Notes under the pieces: generated by a model | The model's database searches: none | The model's input: the letters and a program-made list of their open reading frames with translations, nothing else | What the model was told of the DNA's origin: nothing | Shown here: piece after piece, positions 34,996-43,539 of the stretch | Position numbering within the stretch: the first letter of the stretch is position 1 | Layout: each line of letters begins with the position of its first letter | Made by a program: the position numbers and the translations under genes | From: Verrucosispora sp. NA02020 | Lineage (GTDB): Bacteria; Actinomycetota; Actinomycetes; Mycobacteriales; Micromonosporaceae | Direction of reading: 5' to 3' | DNA: 64,000 bases | NCBI RefSeq assembly: GCF_013364215.1 | Contig: NZ_CP054923.1 | Span: forward strand, 1,798,001 to 1,862,000

Positions 34996-36573
34996 GTGCG
35001 AGTGACCGGTACCGGGCACGCGAGCATGCGGATCGACACGGCTGCGGGCAGCATCCTGTGCGACCCGTGGGTGAACCCGGCCTACTTCGCCTCCTGGTTC
35101 CCGTTCCCGGACAACTCGTTGCTCGACTGGGAGACCCTCGGCGACGTTGACTACCTGTACGTCTCCCACCTGCACCGGGACCACTTCGACGCGGCGCACC
35201 TGAAGCGGTACGTGTCGAAGAAGGCCACCGTGCTGCTGCCGGAGTTCCCCACCTCGGAGATGGAGGACGAGTTCCGGGCGTTGGGCTTCACGAAGTTCCT
35301 GAAGACCCGCAACGAGGAGGTGTACGAGCTGGACGGTGGCCTGAAGATCATGATCCAGGCGCTGACCAGCCCGACCGACGGCCCGATCGGAGACTCCTCA
35401 CTCTGGGTGGAGTACGACGGTGTCCGGCTGCTCAACCAGAACGACGCCCGTCCCACCGACCTGACCACCTTCGCCGAGCTGGGACACGTGCACGCACACC
35501 TGCTCCAGTTCTCCGGCGCGATCTGGTACCCGATGGTCTACGAGCTGCCGCAGTCGGCGAAGACGGCGTTCGGTAAGCAGAAGCGGGACCGGCAGTTCGA
35601 CCGCACCTGGCGCTACATCGACGACCTCAAGGCCGACCACGTCTTCCCGATCGCCGGCCCGCCGTGCTTCCTCGACGACGAGCTGTGGCAGTTCAACGAC
35701 ATCTTCGGTGACGAGGGGAACATCTTCCCCGACCAGTCGGTCTTCCTGAGCGAGTACGCCAAGGTCGGCGGCACCAACGGCATCGTGCTGCTGCCCGGCA
35801 GCGTCGCCGAGGTGACCACCGAGGGGGCGACCACCACCCACCCGGTCCCGATCGAGGAGTTCTTCGCGAACAAGGTCGCCCACCTGGAGGAGATGCGCGA
35901 GCGCAAGCGGCCGGTGATCGAGGCGGAGAAGGCGTCCTGGCGGCACCCCGAGGTGGACGTGCTCAAGGAGATGAAGCGCCGGATCGAGCCGCTGCTGGAC
36001 GAGTCGATCTATCTCGCCAAGGGTGTCGGTGGTCCGGTCCGCTTCGACCTGGTGGGCTACGACGGCGAGAGCGTCGAATCCATCGTGGTCGACTTCCCCG
36101 GCAAGCAGGTCCGGCCGTACGCGGACGAGAAGGTGCGCTACCGGTTCCGCACCGAACGGGCGCTGGTGGAGCACCTGCTGCACATCGACGAGGTGGACTG
36201 GGTCAACTCGCTCTTCCTCTCCTGCCGCTTCTCGGCCGCCCGGATCGGCCAGTACAACGAGTTCGTGTACGCCTTCTTCAAGTGCCTCTCCACCGAGCGC
36301 CTCCAGTACGCCGAGGGTTGGTACGACGAGCACGAGCGGGCGGTGGACGCCGAGGACATCACCCTGGGCGACTGGGTGGTGCAGCGGCGCTGCCCGCACC
36401 TGAAGGCCGACCTGAGCCGGTTCGGCATCGTCGAGGGCGACCAGCTCACCTGCCAGCTGCACGGATGGCGTTTCGACCTGCCCAGCGGCCGTTGCCTGAC
36501 CAGCGTGGGGCACAAGGTCCGCGCTCACCGGGTCGGCGAGGAGGCTCCGGAGAGCCCGCAGCCCGCAACCTGA
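34996..36573 (+). CDS. Metallo-beta-lactamase-fold / Rieske fusion protein
   Basis: 525 residues. The N-terminus is an MBL-fold hydrolase with the metal motif H58-x-H60-x-D62-H63 in VSHLHRDHFD, preceded by the UlaG/NAPE-PLD-like GTGHASMRIDTAAGSILCDP. The C-terminus holds a Rieske [2Fe-2S] site: C466-x-H468 (RRCPHLKAD) and C486-x2-H489 (CQLHGWRFDL). The combination resembles CMP-N-acetylneuraminate hydroxylase-type proteins with the domains in reversed order. The middle (~270-450) has no motif I recognise. GTG 34996 has GAGGGGG seven bases upstream. Redox or hydrolase activity on an unknown substrate in the cytosol is inferred. Confidence 0.82.
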   Translation: MRVTGTGHASMRIDTAAGSILCDPWVNPAYFASWFPFPDNSLLDWETLGDVDYLYVSHLHRDHFDAAHLKRYVSKKATVLLPEFPTSEMEDEFRALGFTKFLKTRNEEVYELDGGLKIMIQALTSPTDGPIGDSSLWVEYDGVRLLNQNDARPTDLTTFAELGHVHAHLLQFSGAIWYPMVYELPQSAKTAFGKQKRDRQFDRTWRYIDDLKADHVFPIAGPPCFLDDELWQFNDIFGDEGNIFPDQSVFLSEYAKVGGTNGIVLLPGSVAEVTTEGATTTHPVPIEEFFANKVAHLEEMRERKRPVIEAEKASWRHPEVDVLKEMKRRIEPLLDESIYLAKGVGGPVRFDLVGYDGESVESIVVDFPGKQVRPYADEKVRYRFRTERALVEHLLHIDEVDWVNSLFLSCRFSAARIGQYNEFVYAFFKCLSTERLQYAEGWYDEHERAVDAEDITLGDWVVQRRCPHLKADLSRFGIVEGDQLTCQLHGWRFDLPSGRCLTSVGHKVRAHRVGEEAPESPQPAT

Positions 36574-36575
36574 CG

Positions 36576-36635
36576 GATGTAAGGAAGGGCACCTTATTAA
36601 CGCCTCGTGCATAGTAGGGGGCCCTTCCTAACATC
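36576..36635 (+). repeat. Interspersed 60-bp repeat, copy 3 (TAACGCCTC orientation)
   Basis: Ends GATGTAAGGAAGGGCACCTT and GGGGGCCCTTCCTAACATC, core ATTAACGCCTCGTGCATAG. It begins two bases after the MBL/Rieske stop codon and could act as its terminator. Confidence 0.85.
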
Positions 36636-36712
36636 TCGGGCCGGCGGCCGAGCATCTCGGGCCGGCCGCCGAGGTGCCATGGGTGGCGTAACCGTCGAAT
36701 TGCGACGCTGAC

Positions 36713-36718
36713 TACGAT
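36713..36718 (+). promoter_or_regulatory. -10 box of a probable leaderless promoter
   Basis: TACGAT seven bases before the ATG at 36726; no Shine-Dalgarno sequence and no -35. The same TACGAT-N8-ATG arrangement precedes the GNAT gene at 40376. Confidence 0.5.
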
Positions 36719-36725
36719 TCCGGGC

Positions 36726-37673
36726 ATGCAATCGTCCCCCGGCGTCATCGTGTCCGAATCCGCGCTCGGCTCAACGATCTCCGCGTACCGCACCTGTGAG
36801 CTGGCGACGCTCGCCAAGGACGGCACACCGGTCGCCTGGCCGACGTCCGGGCTGCTCCGTCCGGACGGCACGATCATGCTCACCACCTCGTTGGGGTATC
36901 CGCAGAAGGCGTTCAACGTGCGCCGCGACGGCCGGGTGGCGCTGCTCTTCTCCGACCCCACGGCCAGCGGCCTGACCACACCCGAGCAGATCCTGGTACG
37001 CGGCACGGCGCACTGCCCCGACGAGGTGCACACCGATCCGGCCGGGGACCTGGGCGTCTTCTGGACCCGGATGTTCCAGCGTCAGCCGAACTGCCGCAAG
37101 TACCTCGACTGGCCGGCGACCATGTTCACCGACTTCTACTTCATGCGACTGCTGATCACCGTCACCCCGACCGAGGTGACCACCCGTCCGCTGCCGACCA
37201 CCACCGAAGCCGGTGCGGTATCGGCTGAGAGCGGGGCGGCTGCTCCGCTGATCGGCGCGGAGGTGCTGGCGGCGTACCCCAGTGTGGTGCTGGCGGCCCG
37301 GGACGGTGCCGGCGCACCGCTGCTGGTGCGGACCACCGCGACTGCCGGGTCGGACGGCTACCGGGTGGTGGTGCCGGACGGGGTGGACCCGGTCGAGGGC
37401 GCGGCGAGTCTGCTGGTGCACCGGCACGACGCGCAGTTGTGGAGCCTGCACAACGCCAACGTGCGCGGTGAGCTGGTCCGTAGCGCCGACGGCTGGACGC
37501 TGCGCCCGCACAGACTGGTCGAGCCGGCGGCCCGGCACAAGGCCCGGATGACGGATTCGCTGCGTACGGTGCGGACCACCCGGGCCGCGACCCGTCGCTA
37601 CCTGGACCGGCGAGGCTTGCCGCGTCCCGCCGTCCCGTGGGCGGCCTACCGCGCCCTGCGCCCGGCTGACTGA
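36726..37673 (+). CDS. Pyridoxamine 5'-phosphate oxidase-family (FMN split-barrel) protein
   Basis: 315 residues. The first ~150 form a flavin split barrel (CELATLAKDGTPVAWPTSGL, TIMLTTSLGYPQKAFNVRRD, RVALLFSDPTASG). This fold is shared by pyridoxamine-phosphate oxidases and F420- or FMN-dependent reductases. The second half repeats a shorter barrel-like pattern (AAYPSVVLAARDGAGAPLLV, LLVHRHDAQLWSLHNANVRG) and ends in a basic segment. Cofactor and substrate cannot be assigned. ATG 36726 is leaderless-like. It stands alone between repeat copies 3 and 4. Confidence 0.75.
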   Translation: MQSSPGVIVSESALGSTISAYRTCELATLAKDGTPVAWPTSGLLRPDGTIMLTTSLGYPQKAFNVRRDGRVALLFSDPTASGLTTPEQILVRGTAHCPDEVHTDPAGDLGVFWTRMFQRQPNCRKYLDWPATMFTDFYFMRLLITVTPTEVTTRPLPTTTEAGAVSAESGAAAPLIGAEVLAAYPSVVLAARDGAGAPLLVRTTATAGSDGYRVVVPDGVDPVEGAASLLVHRHDAQLWSLHNANVRGELVRSADGWTLRPHRLVEPAARHKARMTDSLRTVRTTRAATRRYLDRRGLPRPAVPWAAYRALRPAD

Positions 37674-37689
37674 GCCGTGCAGGTGTGCA

Positions 37690-37749
37690 GGTGTTAGGAA
37701 GGGACCCCTCCTATACACGAGGCGTTAATAGGGTGCCCTTCCTTACACC
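37690..37749 (-). repeat. Interspersed 60-bp repeat, copy 4 (GAGGCGTTA orientation)
   Basis: Ends GGTGTTAGGAAGGGACCCCT and AGGGTGCCCTTCCTTACACC, core CCTATACACGAGGCGTTAAT. It lies between convergent genes, where its hairpin could terminate transcription from both sides. Confidence 0.87.
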
Positions 37750-37775
37750 GCACCCCTCGGTGTGGGCGGGGTGGC

Positions 37776-39371
37776 TCAGCCGCCCAGGTCGGCGAGGATG
37801 CGTTGGGCGGCGTTGTGTCCGGCGGCACCGATCACGCTGCCCGCAGGGTGGCAGCCCGCGCTGCCTGCGTACACCCCGTCGACCCCCGTGGCGTACGGCA
37901 TCCGGTCGGTGAACGAGACGGTGTTGTCGACGTGGTGGATGTGTCCGCCGGTGATGCCGAAGTGCGCCTCGATGCCGGGCGGTGGCAGGGGCACCGCGTC
38001 GGCGATCAGATCGCCGGTGCCGGGGGCGTACCGTTCGCAGATCTCCACCAGCCGGTCGACGTACCCGGGTAGGGCCGCGTCCCAGGTGGTGCCGGTCAGC
38101 TCGTACGGCACGGACTGGACGAACAGTGCCGACGAGTGGTGCCCGTCCGGGTCGGCCAGGGACGGGTCGACGGTGGTGTGCAGGTACCACTCGATGGTCG
38201 GCTCCTGCGGTAGCCGTCCGGCCTGCACGTCGGCCCACATCGCGCGCAGCGCCGCCATCGGCGACTCGCCCCCGCCGCCGGCCAGCGACGCCGATCCGGG
38301 CAGCAGGTGGATGGTGGACCCGAACGGGCTGGGCGCGTCCGGCGGCAGGCAGGAGAAGCGGGGCAGATCGCGCAGGGCCAGGTTGAGCTTGAGCGTGGTG
38401 CCGGTGCGCCGGACCGCCGTCATCCGCGCGCCGAGTTCGGCCGGCAACGCGCCGTCGGGCAGCAGCGCCATCAGCCGGTACGGGTCGCAGGCGCCCAGCA
38501 CCACCTCTGCCTCGACCTGCCGCCCGTCGGCGAGGACGACTCCGGAGGCGGCACCGCCGTCGAGGGTGATCGCGGTGACCGGGGCGCCGGTGACGATCCG
38601 GGCGCCGGAGGCACGCGCCGCGTCGGCGAAGGTACGCGACACGGTGCCCATCCCGCCCTCGGCGATCATCCAGGTGCCGTCCGAGCCGGGGAGCCGGCAC
38701 ATGTTGTGCACCAGGAAGTTGTGCCCGGTGCCGGGGTCGTCCGGGCCGGCGTTGAGGCCGGACAGGCCGTCGGTGACCGCGTACATGCTGACCAGCAGTT
38801 CGGAACGGAAGTCGAAGCGGGCAAGGTAGTCGGCGACCGAGCCGCGTACCAGGTCGACGAAGACCTGCCGCAGTTCGGGCCGCACGTAGCGGTCGGCGGT
38901 CTCCTCGGCGGGCAGCGGTTCGGCCAGCCAGGCGGGGGCGAGGTCCGTGCGCAGGGCGGCCAGTTCGGCCTGCAACGCGTCGTCGGCGGCCACGTCGGCG
39001 GGGGAGAAGAACTCGGCGAGCTGGGCCCGGGTGGCGGCGTCGTCGGTGCCGAAGAGGAGGTACGGCGATCCGACGCCGCCCGGGGTGGGCAGGAAGTAGT
39101 GCGGGTCGCGGCGACGCACCGGGATGCGCACGTCGAGCGCGGACAGCAGCTCCGGCGGCATCAGCCCGAGCAGGTACGAGCCGGTGGAGTGGCGCAGCCC
39201 GGGCACCTTGGGGAAGGGGTTCTCGGTGCGGGTGGCTCCGCCGATCACGTCGGCGGCCTCCAGCACGAGCACGTCCAGGCCGGCCCGGGACAGCAGGATG
39301 GCGGAGACCAACCCGTTGTGTCCGGATCCGACGACCACCACGTCCGTGCGCCCGGGAACCTCACCCCTCAT
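37776..39371 (-). CDS. FAD-dependent oxidoreductase, phytoene desaturase/PYROXD2-like
   Basis: 531 residues. An N-terminal dinucleotide motif VVVVGSGHNGLVSAILLSRA and acidic strand end LVLEAADVIGGATRTENPFP match the phytoene-desaturase/amine-oxidase superfamily. A C-terminal FAD-contact motif GVDGVYAGSAGCHPAGSVIG completes it. No carotenoid genes are nearby, so a role in carotenoid synthesis is not supported; many actinobacterial homologues are uncharacterised. GTG/ATG choice at 39371 gives an eight-residue lead before the FAD motif. It is transcribed away from the YihY gene's stop with a 43-base gap and may be its downstream partner. Confidence 0.85.
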   Translation of the reverse strand: MRGEVPGRTDVVVVGSGHNGLVSAILLSRAGLDVLVLEAADVIGGATRTENPFPKVPGLRHSTGSYLLGLMPPELLSALDVRIPVRRRDPHYFLPTPGGVGSPYLLFGTDDAATRAQLAEFFSPADVAADDALQAELAALRTDLAPAWLAEPLPAEETADRYVRPELRQVFVDLVRGSVADYLARFDFRSELLVSMYAVTDGLSGLNAGPDDPGTGHNFLVHNMCRLPGSDGTWMIAEGGMGTVSRTFADAARASGARIVTGAPVTAITLDGGAASGVVLADGRQVEAEVVLGACDPYRLMALLPDGALPAELGARMTAVRRTGTTLKLNLALRDLPRFSCLPPDAPSPFGSTIHLLPGSASLAGGGGESPMAALRAMWADVQAGRLPQEPTIEWYLHTTVDPSLADPDGHHSSALFVQSVPYELTGTTWDAALPGYVDRLVEICERYAPGTGDLIADAVPLPPPGIEAHFGITGGHIHHVDNTVSFTDRMPYATGVDGVYAGSAGCHPAGSVIGAAGHNAAQRILADLGG

Positions 39372-39414
39372 CCCCGCACCCTAACCCGTCCGCACCTGGT
39401 CCGGGCTCAGTTGA

Positions 39415-40281
39415 TCATGCCGGTGACGGGGCCGGTGAGCCGTCGTCGGCGCGGGCGGCGCGGCGGGTACGCCAACCGGCCAGCGCCAGCGTGGCGGAGT
39501 AGCCGGCCAGCACGATCACGTGGAAGAGATAGAGCCAGAGCAGCACCGCCACGGCGGCACCGACCTCGACCAGGCCGCCGAAGGGCACGCCCAGGTCGAG
39601 CGGGAGCGAGGCGAACAGCACGAAACCGTGCAGGAAGCCGGAGAGGTTGGCGGCGGTGAACGACCCGACCGCCAACGTGGAGAGCCAGTCCGGCGACGCC
39701 GGGCCGACCACCCGGAAGACCCAGACCAGCACCGGCGTGAGCACCAGCCACACCGCCAGGAAGGAGAGCACCACGCCGAGCGCGCCGGCCCAGCCGCCCC
39801 GCCGGACCAGCTCGGTGGTGGTCGGGAGCGCCAGCAGGATCGACAGCAGCAGGGCCGGTGCCGGGGCGAGCAGCGGCAGCAGCAGCACCCGGCCCCGCCA
39901 GCCGACCAGGTGCTCGTCGGAGCGGGGCGCGGCGACCGAGACGAACGCCCGACGCAACCCCTCGCCGTAGAGCGACGCGGGCAGCAGCGCGGCCAGCGCC
40001 AGCCACGGCGTCAGACCCACCCCGGCGTCGACCAGGGCGGCCACCGCGTGGGGCGCGCCGATGGCGTCCGGCAGGGCCTCCACGGCGTACGAGGTGAGCC
40101 GGCGCACCCGGTCGCCTCCGGCGAGCAGCGCGGTGAGCCAGATCGCCAGCAGCGCCACCGGCACCACCGCGATGCCCCCGTAGAAGGTGATCGCGGCGGC
40201 ATGCAGGGACAGGTCCCGTCCGCGTACCGGGCGGAAGGCGGCCCGGGTGATCCGTCTGGTTCGTTGCCACGCACCGCCCAT
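39415..40281 (-). CDS. YihY/BrkB-family inner-membrane protein
   Basis: 288 residues with about six membrane helices and the family pattern: basic N-terminus, LSLHAAAITFYGGIAVVPVA helix 1, ALLPASLYGEGLRRAF, and LLWLYLFHVIVLAGYSATLA as the last helix. The family was once called ribonuclease BN, which is wrong; it is now thought to be a transporter-like membrane protein. ATG 40281 (GGAWQRTRRITRAAF) is preferred; an upstream in-frame ATG would overlap the divergent GNAT promoter. Confidence 0.82.
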   Translation of the reverse strand: MGGAWQRTRRITRAAFRPVRGRDLSLHAAAITFYGGIAVVPVALLAIWLTALLAGGDRVRRLTSYAVEALPDAIGAPHAVAALVDAGVGLTPWLALAALLPASLYGEGLRRAFVSVAAPRSDEHLVGWRGRVLLLPLLAPAPALLLSILLALPTTTELVRRGGWAGALGVVLSFLAVWLVLTPVLVWVFRVVGPASPDWLSTLAVGSFTAANLSGFLHGFVLFASLPLDLGVPFGGLVEVGAAVAVLLWLYLFHVIVLAGYSATLALAGWRTRRAARADDGSPAPSPA

Positions 40282-40361
40282 CCCGCTTCTCTTCCCCCTC
40301 GCGGCTGCGCCCACGCCTGGTGTCGCCGGCAGCACACCCAACGCGCGGCGGTCGGCGTCGT

Positions 40362-40367
40362 TACGAT
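40362..40367 (+). promoter_or_regulatory. -10 box of a probable leaderless promoter
   Basis: TACGAT eight bases before the GNAT ATG at 40376, no Shine-Dalgarno sequence. Confidence 0.5.
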
Positions 40368-40375
40368 CGGCGGCC

Positions 40376-40930
40376 ATGACCGTGGACGTGACCGAGCGCC
40401 TGCTGCTGCGCGAGTGGCGGGACACGCCGGACGAGCTGAGCCGGCTCTACGACCTCTACTCCCGCGAGGACGTGATGCGTTGGCTGGGCGGGGGAGCGGG
40501 ACGACTGACCGAGCCCGACCAGGCGGCCTCCCGGCTGGCCGCCTGGCGGGAGCGGTACGCCCCGTACGCCGGCCGGTACGGCCTCTGGGCGATCGAGGTC
40601 CGGGAGACCGGAGTGGTGGCGGGCAGCGTACTGCTCAAGCCGTTGCCCGGGGCCGACGGCATGACGCCGACCGACGACATCGAGGTGGGCTGGCACCTGC
40701 ACCCCGACTCGTGGGGGCACGGCTACGCCACCGAGGCGGCCCGGGCGGTGTTGTCCCGCGAGTTCGCCACCGGCACCGAGCGGGTGTACGCCGTGGTGAT
40801 GCCGGGCAACGAGCGGTCCACGGCGGTCTGCCGCCGGCTCGGCATGACCCACCTGGGCCGGCGCACCGACTGGTACGGCGGCACCGAGGTGGAGACCTTC
40901 GTGCTGACGCCCCACCAACTGTCGACGTAG
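40376..40930 (+). CDS. GNAT N-acetyltransferase (RimJ/RimL-like)
   Basis: 184-residue acetyl-CoA-dependent acetyltransferase. TERLLLREWRDTPDELSRLY is the RimJ/RimL-type N-terminus; the acetyl-CoA pyrophosphate loop is in HLHPDSWGHGYATEAARAVL, and NERSTAVCRRLGMTHLGRRT is the C-terminal motif. Target (protein N-terminus, antibiotic or metabolite) unknown. Endonuclease V follows 15 bases later, so they are probably co-transcribed. Confidence 0.85.
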   Translation: MTVDVTERLLLREWRDTPDELSRLYDLYSREDVMRWLGGGAGRLTEPDQAASRLAAWRERYAPYAGRYGLWAIEVRETGVVAGSVLLKPLPGADGMTPTDDIEVGWHLHPDSWGHGYATEAARAVLSREFATGTERVYAVVMPGNERSTAVCRRLGMTHLGRRTDWYGGTEVETFVLTPHQLST

Positions 40931-40945
40931 GACGGTCTCCGCATC

Positions 40946-41662
40946 ATGGCGATCCTCCCCACACACCGGCTGTCGCGAGACCGCGTCGAGGTGCGCACCG
41001 TCGCCGAGGCCGAGCACGTCCAGCAGGAGTTGCGCCGGCACCTCGACCTGACCACCGACCCGGCGACCGAGCCGACCCTGGTGGCCGGCGTCGACGTCTC
41101 CTACGACAAGACCTCCACCCGGGTCACCGCCGCCGCCGTGCTCGTCGACCTGACCAGCGGCGTCGAGGTGGAGACCGTCGTCGTCCCCGGCGAGGTGACG
41201 TTCCCGTACATCCCCGGGCTGCTGGCCTTCCGCGAGGTGCCGATGCTGCTCACCGCGCTGGACAGGCTCGACCGTAGTCCCGACACCGTGGTCTGCGACG
41301 GGTACGGCATCGCCCACCCACGGCGGTTCGGGCTGGCCTGCCACCTGGGCGTGGTGACCGGCCTGCCCACCTTCGGCGTGGCCAAGACCCCCTTCGTCGG
41401 CACGTACGCCGAGCCCGGTCCGCGCCGGGGCGACCGGTCGGTACTGCGCGACGGTGACGAGGTGCTCGGCCACGCCCTGCGTACGCAGACCGACGTCAAG
41501 CCGGTCTTCGTCTCCGTGGGCCACCGCACCGACCTGGACCGGGTGACCGCGTTGACGCTGACGTTGAGCCCGCGCTACCGCCTGCCGGACGTGATCCGTC
41601 GCGCCGACTTCCTGTCCCGCGAAGCCCTTCGTCAGGACACGTCCGGTCCCTACACCTCGTGA
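40946..41662 (+). CDS. nfi: Endonuclease V
   Basis: 238 residues; nicks DNA (or RNA) one base 3' of deoxyinosine. Conserved motifs: LVAGVDVSYDKTSTRVTAAA (first catalytic Asp), FPYIPGLLAFREVP (Tyr wedge region), VVCDGYGIAHPRRFGLACHL (Asp and His), GVAKTPFVG and HRTDLDRV. ATG 40946; no clear ribosome site. The following 665 bases hold no gene. Confidence 0.92.
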   Translation: MAILPTHRLSRDRVEVRTVAEAEHVQQELRRHLDLTTDPATEPTLVAGVDVSYDKTSTRVTAAAVLVDLTSGVEVETVVVPGEVTFPYIPGLLAFREVPMLLTALDRLDRSPDTVVCDGYGIAHPRRFGLACHLGVVTGLPTFGVAKTPFVGTYAEPGPRRGDRSVLRDGDEVLGHALRTQTDVKPVFVSVGHRTDLDRVTALTLTLSPRYRLPDVIRRADFLSREALRQDTSGPYTS

Positions 41663-41805
41663 GACATCGGCGGTGGCGTTTCCGCGCAGAAATGGAGCCA
41701 TGCCGGCTGGCGGGTCGACGTGATCGCGCCGACAGGTGACCTTCCCGGTGCGCGGTCCCGACCGGCTCTCCCGCGCCATTCGCGGCACCCCGTCACCACC
41801 CTCGT

Positions 41806-41875
41806 CGATCATGGAGTTGTGCACGCCGCAAAAGCCGTGAACCAGCGCGAAGTGTCGCCCACAACTCCATGATCG
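41806..41875. repeat. Long palindrome with GATC arms (3 of 6)
   Basis: Perfect 16-bp arms CGATCATGGAGTTGTG / CACAACTCCATGATCG around a 38-base spacer. The same arm sequence recurs at 61385-61465 with an unrelated spacer, so arms rather than loop are conserved. Confidence 0.88.
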
Positions 41876-41941
41876 CGGGCAACCACAGCTTCGCGAACCC
41901 TGGACCTTTGATCGTCGGGCTCACCCGGGGCGTCGTCGGGT

Positions 41942-41991
41942 GAGGTGGGTAGATCTGTTGTCGCTGGGACGACAACAGATCTACCCACCTC
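41942..41991. repeat. Long palindrome (4 of 6)
   Basis: Perfect 22-bp inverted repeat beginning GAGGTGGGTAGATCTGTTGT with a six-base CTGGGA loop. Terminator-like shape without a U-tract, 280 bases after endonuclease V. Confidence 0.9.
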
Positions 41992-42241
41992 GCCTTGGCA
42001 GGTCGCGTCTCCTCGTGCTGAGCGCGCTCCGCCGACGGCACCCACGCAGCCCGGTCTCGGGCACCGGTCGGTCGAGTGCGCCGAACGGCGGTGGTCGGAC
42101 AGTTCGCGCGATGGCGTACGGCGCGGTCTGCGATGGCCGACCTGTGCGAGGCGTGCGGTGCGGGCTGCGGCGGTCGGCGTGCGGTGCGGTCTGCGATGGT
42201 CCGGCAGAGTCGAGTGGCGAGCGGTGCACCGCTGGGGTGTA

Positions 42242-42301
42242 GGTGTTAGCAGGGGACCCGTGCTCTACCGGAGGCGTTAATAAGGTGCCCTTCCTTGCAC
42301 C
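42242..42301 (-). repeat. Interspersed 60-bp repeat, copy 5 (GAGGCGTTA orientation)
   Basis: Ends GGTGTTAGCAGGGGACCCGT and AAGGTGCCCTTCCTTGCACC, core TCTACCGGAGGCGTTAATAA. It is followed by CAAGGCGGCGTGG as after copy 1. The dxr start lies 12-27 bases beyond it, so the shared AAGGCGG may serve as the dxr ribosome-binding site. Confidence 0.85.
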
Positions 42302-42327
42302 AAGGCGGCGTGGTGAACAATGGCGGC

Positions 42328-43539
42328 GTGAACTCCCCCCGCGATCTTGTGCTGTTGGGTAGTACGGGTTCGATCGGTACCCAGGCCATCGACATCGTGC
42401 GGCGTAATCCTGACCGGTTCCGGGTGGTGGCGCTCGGTGCCGGTGGCGGCAACGTCGCGCTGCTCGCCGCCCAGGCTCTGGAACTCGGTGTCGAGGCGGT
42501 CGGGGTGGCCAAGGCGTCCGCCGCGCAGGATCTCCAGCTCGCGTTCTATGCCGAGGCGAGTCGACGGGGCTGGACCAGCGGTGACTTCAAGCTGCCCAAG
42601 ATCGTGGCCGGGCCGGACGCGATGAGCGAGCTGGCGCAGTGGCCGTGCGACGTCGTGCTCAACGGGGTGGTGGGGTCGCTGGGGCTCGCGCCGACGCTGG
42701 CCGCGCTGCGCGCCGGGCGTACGCTCGCGCTGGCCAACAAGGAGTCCCTGGTGGCCGGCGGCTCGCTGGTCAAGGCGGCGGTGACGCGGCCGGAGCAGAT
42801 CGTCCCGGTGGACTCGGAGCACTCGGCGCTGGCGCAGTGTCTGCGCGGCGGCAGTCGGGGTGAGGTGCGGCGGCTGGTGGTCACCGCCAGCGGCGGGCCG
42901 TTCCGGGGGAAGCGACGCGACGAGTTGACGGCGGTGACGCCGGACCAGGCGCTTGCGCACCCGACCTGGAACATGGGGCCGGTGGTCACGATCAACTCGG
43001 CGACCATGGTCAACAAAGCGCTGGAGGTGATCGAGGCGCACGAGCTGTTCGACGTGCCGTACGCCGACATCACCGTGATGGTGCACCCGCAGTCGGTGAT
43101 CCACTCGATGGTCGAGTTCGTGGACGGCTCGACGCTGGCCCAGGCCAGTCCGCCGGACATGCGGCTGCCGATCGCGCTGGGTCTGGGCTGGCCGGACCGG
43201 GTGGCCGACGCCGCCGCTGCCGTCGACTGGACCACGGCCCACACCTGGGAGTTCGCGCCGCTGGACGACGAGGCGTTCCCGGCGGTGGCGCTGGCCAAGG
43301 CGGCCGGCGAGACGGGGCGCTGCCGACCGGCGATCTACAACGCGGCCAACGAGGAGTGCGTCGCGGCGTTCGTCGCCGGGCGACTGCCGTTCCTCGGCAT
43401 CGTGGACACGCTGAAGCGGGTGTTGGAGGACGCTCCCGATTTCGACGAACCGGGTACCGTCGAGGACGTACTCGAAGCCGAGTCGTGGGCGCGCGGGCAC
43501 GCGCAGGAGATCATCGCTGCTGCGGTGGAAGGAGCTTGA
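42328..43539 (+). CDS. dxr: 1-deoxy-D-xylulose 5-phosphate reductoisomerase
   Basis: 403 residues; second step of the MEP isoprenoid pathway, DXP to MEP with NADPH. NADPH motif [20 protein letters not shown], catalytic region [34 protein letters not shown] and [20 protein letters not shown] are all present. Start choices are GTG 42328 ([11 protein letters not shown]), GTG 42313 or TTG 42295; 42328 gives the usual N-terminal length, while 42313 is better spaced from AAGGCGG. The stop overlaps the site-2 protease ATG (TGATG). Confidence 0.95.
   Translation: MNSPRDLVLLGSTGSIGTQAIDIVRRNPDRFRVVALGAGGGNVALLAAQALELGVEAVGVAKASAAQDLQLAFYAEASRRGWTSGDFKLPKIVAGPDAMSELAQWPCDVVLNGVVGSLGLAPTLAALRAGRTLALANKESLVAGGSLVKAAVTRPEQIVPVDSEHSALAQCLRGGSRGEVRRLVVTASGGPFRGKRRDELTAVTPDQALAHPTWNMGPVVTINSATMVNKALEVIEAHELFDVPYADITVMVHPQSVIHSMVEFVDGSTLAQASPPDMRLPIALGLGWPDRVADAAAAVDWTTAHTWEFAPLDDEAFPAVALAKAAGETGRCRPAIYNAANEECVAAFVAGRLPFLGIVDTLKRVLEDAPDFDEPGTVEDVLEAESWARGHAQEIIAAAVEGA

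Larger units (their letters stand above)
41663..42327. other. Long intergenic region with two palindromes, GC repeats and repeat copy 5
   Basis: 665 bases without a supported gene. It contains the palindrome at 41806-41875, the 22-bp perfect palindrome at 41942-41991, and imperfect repeats of GTGCGGTCTGCGATGG type (about 42115-42205). Repeat copy 5 follows (42242-42301). Open frames here have no family-like content and poor third-position GC bias. Confidence 0.7.

Noticed and set aside
41663..42327. Small genes in the dxr upstream region
   Set aside because: Open frames of 80-110 codons overlap palindromes and repeat copy 5 and show no coding bias.
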